The notes under the pieces were generated by a model. The model was given only the letters and a program-made list of their open reading frames with translations. It did not search any database and was not told where the DNA came from. The translations under genes and the position numbers were made by a program. From an uncultured Capnocytophaga sp. (lineage in GTDB: Bacteria; Bacteroidota; Bacteroidia; Flavobacteriales; Flavobacteriaceae), in NCBI GenBank assembly GCA_915070235.1, contig CAJZFM010000080.1, forward strand, positions 1 through 8,483: a stretch of 8,483 bases of DNA. The letters run 5' to 3'. Shown piece by piece: positions 6,271-8,483 of the stretch. Positions within the stretch are counted from its first letter, which is position 1. Each line of letters opens with the position of its first letter.

Positions 6271-7188
6271 ATGAAAAAAATGATTCTCTCAGCACTTACT
6301 CTCTGGAGTTTTGCTGCTTTTGCTCAAGAAGAAGATACAACAGCTCCTTCTATGTCAGCTCCAGAACCTTCTGCGGCTTCTGAGAAAACTGAGAAAACAT
6401 GGACTCGTTCAGGACTTATCTCCTTGATGTTCAACCAAACTGCTTTTAACCATGATTGGACTGGTGGGGGTACCAATAACTACGGAGGAAACCTCAACCT
6501 TTCCTACGATGCCAACTACAAGAAAGGCGTTTGGACATGGGATAACAAACTCCTTGTAGATTACGGTCTTACCAAAGTAGATGGAGATGCTTTCTCTAAG
6601 AAATCTAATGACCGCTTTGCCTTCACCTCCCTTGTAGGACGACAAGTATCCGATACTTGGTTTGTTTCTTTCTTTGCCAATTTCCAAACCCAATTGGCCA
6701 AAGGATATAAGTATGATGAGGACAGCAATGGAAAGCAGATTCGTACCGAAACAAGCAACTTCTTAGCGCCTGCTTACTTCTCCTTCGGGCCTGGTATGTT
6801 GTGGAAAAAGAGTGATAACCTAAAGGTTAATATCTCTCCTGCTACTGCGAGATTCATCTTCACCGATAAGAAATTTACCGAAACAGGTAAGCACTTCGGG
6901 GTAAAACAAGGAGAAACCTCTCGCTTTGAGTTCGGTGCTGCGGTAAATGGATATGCTAAGTTTGACAACTTGGTGAAAAATGTAACCTTTGAGAACACCC
7001 TTAGCCTCTATAGCAACTATTTGGAAAAACCCCAAAATGTAGATATAGACTATACGCTCAATGTACTGATGAAGGTAAATGACTTCCTTTCAGCCAACCT
7101 CACCTTCCAGGCCATCTACGATGATGACGCTGCAAAAGCCTTCCAGATAAGAGAAGCCTTCGGTGCTGGATTCACCTATAAGTTCTAA
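6271..7188 (+). CDS. DUF3078 domain outer-membrane beta-barrel protein
   Basis: The 305-residue precursor starts with a clear signal peptide (MKKMILSALTLWSFAAFA, cleavage likely before Gln19). A Ser/Pro/Ala/Glu-rich linker (about 20-42) follows, then a body of alternating polar and aromatic residues that suggests beta strands. DUF3078 marks are SLMFNQTAFNHDWTGGGTNN (51-70), NLNLSYDANYKKGVWTWDNK (74-93) and the following YGLTK. The protein ends in FTYKF, an aromatic C-terminal residue as expected for a barrel inserted by the BAM machinery. It should sit in the outer membrane; its substrate or partner is unknown. It has its own promoter, and a strong hairpin follows 17 bases after the stop, so it looks like a single-gene unit. 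The family call is confident; a porin-like or structural function is only inferred. Confidence 0.88.
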   Translation: MKKMILSALTLWSFAAFAQEEDTTAPSMSAPEPSAASEKTEKTWTRSGLISLMFNQTAFNHDWTGGGTNNYGGNLNLSYDANYKKGVWTWDNKLLVDYGLTKVDGDAFSKKSNDRFAFTSLVGRQVSDTWFVSFFANFQTQLAKGYKYDEDSNGKQIRTETSNFLAPAYFSFGPGMLWKKSDNLKVNISPATARFIFTDKKFTETGKHFGVKQGETSRFEFGAAVNGYAKFDNLVKNVTFENTLSLYSNYLEKPQNVDIDYTLNVLMKVNDFLSANLTFQAIYDDDAAKAFQIREAFGAGFTYKF

Positions 7189-7205
7189 CAAGATAAAAGA
7201 GAAAA

Positions 7206-7250
7206 AATAAAAGGTAAAAGAGGAAAAATCTTTTACCTTTTATTATTTTG
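7206..7250. terminator. Two-way terminator between convergent DUF3078 and ftsH genes
   Basis: AATAAAAGGTAAAAG (7206-7220) and CTTTTACCTTTTATT (7230-7244) are a perfect 15-bp inverted repeat around a 9-base loop. On the plus strand T-rich sequence follows (to ~7249); on the minus strand the A-run at 7202-7207 becomes a T-run. It can therefore end transcription from both sides. The stem is A+T-rich with few G-C pairs, but it is long and has no mismatch. Confidence 0.85.
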
Positions 7251-7277
7251 TTACTCGTCACTATCATTGGTAACACT

Positions 7278-7340
7278 ATTCACTATTCATTTTTCACTCT
7301 TCACTCTTCACTGTTCACTTTTCACTGTTCACTCTTCACT
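7278..7340. repeat. Tandem array of 7-bp repeats (NTTCACT / AGTGAAN)
   Basis: Nine consecutive heptads fit NTTCACT: ATTCACT, ATTCATT (one change), TTTCACT, CTTCACT, CTTCACT, GTTCACT, TTTCACT, GTTCACT, CTTCACT. Only the first base varies, apart from the second copy. The array fills the space between the two-way terminator and ftsH. Its last copy contains the ftsH stop (TGA on the minus strand, 7336-7338). Read on the minus strand, each unit holds TGA, and because 7 is not a multiple of 3 the array closes all three frames. Similar heptad arrays occur between genes in cyanobacteria and some Bacteroidota, as far as I recall; their origin, possibly slippage, is not settled. Confidence 0.9.
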
Positions 7341-8483
7341 TATCATTATCATGTGGGCGTTTCCCGAAGATATGTTCCAAATCTTCCTTGAAGATCACCT
7401 CGCGTTCTAAGAGCAATTCGGCTAAGGTGGTGAGCTTATCCCTATTGGATCTAAGGATATCAAGGGCGCGCTGGTATTGTTGTTCTATAATCTCTCTTAT
7501 TTCCTCATCAATCACCTGAGCGGTTTTCTCACTATAAGGTTTGGTAAATCCGTATTCCTCACCTGTAGGATCGTAATAGGTTAAGTTCCCTATCTTATCA
7601 TTAAGTCCATAAATAGTTACCATAGCACGAGCCTGTTTGGTTACCTTTTCTAGGTCACTGAGTGCCCCTGTGGAGATTTTCCCAAAGGTAATCTCTTCGG
7701 CTGCACGACCACCTAGGGCAGCACACATCTCATCTTGAATCTGGTCGGTGCGTACAATCTGTCGCTCTTCAGGTAGGTACCAAGCCGCCCCAAGCGAACG
7801 CCCACGAGGAACTATTGTTACCTTGACCAAAGGAGCTGCATGCTCCAAAAGCCAACTCACGGTAGCATGTCCTGCTTCATGATAAGCAATCGCCTTTTTC
7901 TCCTCAGGAGTGATAATCTTGTTCTTCTTCTCCAAGCCTCCGATGATTCTATCCACGGCATCCAAGAAATCCTGCTTATCCACCGATGTCTTGCCACGAC
8001 GGGCTGCAATCAGTGCGGCTTCATTACACACATTGGCTATATCCGCTCCTGAGAAACCAGGGGTCTGTTTGGCTAAGAACTCTACATCTAAGTCCTCGGT
8101 TACTTTGATTGGGCGCAAGTGTACTTTGAAAATCTCTTTACGCTCGTTCAAGTCGGGCAAGTCCACATAGATCTGTCGGTCAAAACGTCCTGCTCTCAGT
8201 AGTGCCTTGTCCAAAATATCAGCACGGTTAGTGGCTGCCAGAACAATCACATTGGTATTGGTACCAAAACCGTCCATCTCTGTAAGTAACTGATTGAGGG
8301 TGTTTTCTCTTTCATCATTGGCATTGGTCAGGTTATTTTTGCCTCTGGCTCTACCTATGGCATCTATCTCGTCTATAAAGATGATAGAGGGCGATTTCTC
8401 TTTAGCCTGTCGGAACAAATCCCGCACACGAGAGGCACCCACTCCTACGAACATCTCTACAAAATCTGATCCTGAAAGGGAGA
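7336..8483 (-). CDS. ftsH: ATP-dependent zinc metalloprotease FtsH, C-terminal part (5' end off the window)
   Basis: FtsH is a membrane-bound hexameric AAA+ protease that degrades damaged membrane proteins and some regulators. The frame is open to the right edge ([10 protein letters not shown]), so the Met at 8454 is internal; about 381 residues are visible. Numbering from that Met: pore-loop [14 protein letters not shown] (1-14), Walker [12 protein letters not shown] (24-34), second region of homology [18 protein letters not shown] (76-93) with Arg fingers R90 and R93, then [18 protein letters not shown] (131-148). The zinc protease site is HEAGH (192-196), with Asp267 in TGALSDLEK as the likely third ligand. 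All visible catalytic residues are intact. The N-terminal membrane helices and Walker A lie outside the window. The tail ends KRPHDNDK with no long extension. The gene is convergent with the DUF3078 gene, and its stop lies in the heptad array. Confidence 0.97.
   Translation of the reverse strand, partial: SLSGSDFVEMFVGVGASRVRDLFRQAKEKSPSIIFIDEIDAIGRARGKNNLTNANDERENTLNQLLTEMDGFGTNTNVIVLAATNRADILDKALLRAGRFDRQIYVDLPDLNERKEIFKVHLRPIKVTEDLDVEFLAKQTPGFSGADIANVCNEAALIAARRGKTSVDKQDFLDAVDRIIGGLEKKNKIITPEEKKAIAYHEAGHATVSWLLEHAAPLVKVTIVPRGRSLGAAWYLPEERQIVRTDQIQDEMCAALGGRAAEEITFGKISTGALSDLEKVTKQARAMVTIYGLNDKIGNLTYYDPTGEEYGFTKPYSEKTAQVIDEEIREIIEQQYQRALDILRSNRDKLTTLAELLLEREVIFKEDLEHIFGKRPHDNDK

Noticed and set aside
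7278..7340. CRISPR array
   Set aside because: The units are 7 bases long with no spacers, and no cas genes are present; it is a simple tandem repeat.
7336..8454. Met at 8454 as the true ftsH start
   Set aside because: The reading frame continues upstream to the window edge with the conserved SGSDFVEM, so this Met is internal and the gene is cut by the window.

Overview
Most of this window (about 630 to the right edge) looks like the chromosome of a member of the Bacteroidota, probably Flavobacteriia and possibly a Capnocytophaga-like oral species. The evidence is the protein families (DUF2157 plus GDYXXLXY pair, DUF3078 outer-membrane protein, FtsH ending in the Bacteroidota style), A-rich ribosome-binding regions, and two promoters that match the Bacteroidota consensus TAnnTTTG. 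The genus is inferred from memory of protein style; no search was run.

The first ~620 bases do not fit. They are richer in G+C (67% in 541-600, against 47% in 661-720 and 18% in 1141-1200, counted by eye). On the minus strand they encode a fragment of a SufB/SufD-family Fe-S assembly protein, of a type seen in Firmicutes and spirochaetes. This fragment stops near 600-632, exactly where the plus-strand DUF2157 gene begins without its N-terminal part. Two genes cut at one point in opposite orientations suggest an assembly chimera or a recombination scar. The 448-codon frame that crosses the junction should not be read as one protein.

Layout from left to right: sufD-like fragment (-); junction; DUF2157 membrane protein missing its start (+); GDYXXLXY protein (+); pyrF (+); DtxR/MntR-type metal-dependent regulator (+). 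These plus-strand genes overlap or lie close together and could be one transcript. A TAnnTTTG promoter at 3610-3617 then opens a second group: a membrane-anchored DUF3298 (RsiV-like) protein, an ArsC/Spx-fold thioredoxin-like protein overlapping it by 4 bases, and a type II NADH dehydrogenase (ndh), ending in a hairpin terminator at 6136-6164. A strong promoter at 6194-6223 drives a single DUF3078 outer-membrane beta-barrel gene. Facing it is the 3' part of ftsH (-), which runs off the right edge. The convergent space between them holds a perfect 15-bp inverted repeat, probably a two-way terminator, and an array of about nine 7-bp repeats that reaches into the ftsH stop codon.

Functionally this is mostly housekeeping: pyrimidine synthesis, metal sensing, respiratory NADH oxidation, envelope proteins and membrane protein quality control. 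I see no defence system, mobile element, CRISPR array, tRNA or rRNA. The points most worth attention are the chimeric left end, the heptad array, and the uncharacterised DUF2157/GDYXXLXY and DUF3298/ArsC-like pairs.
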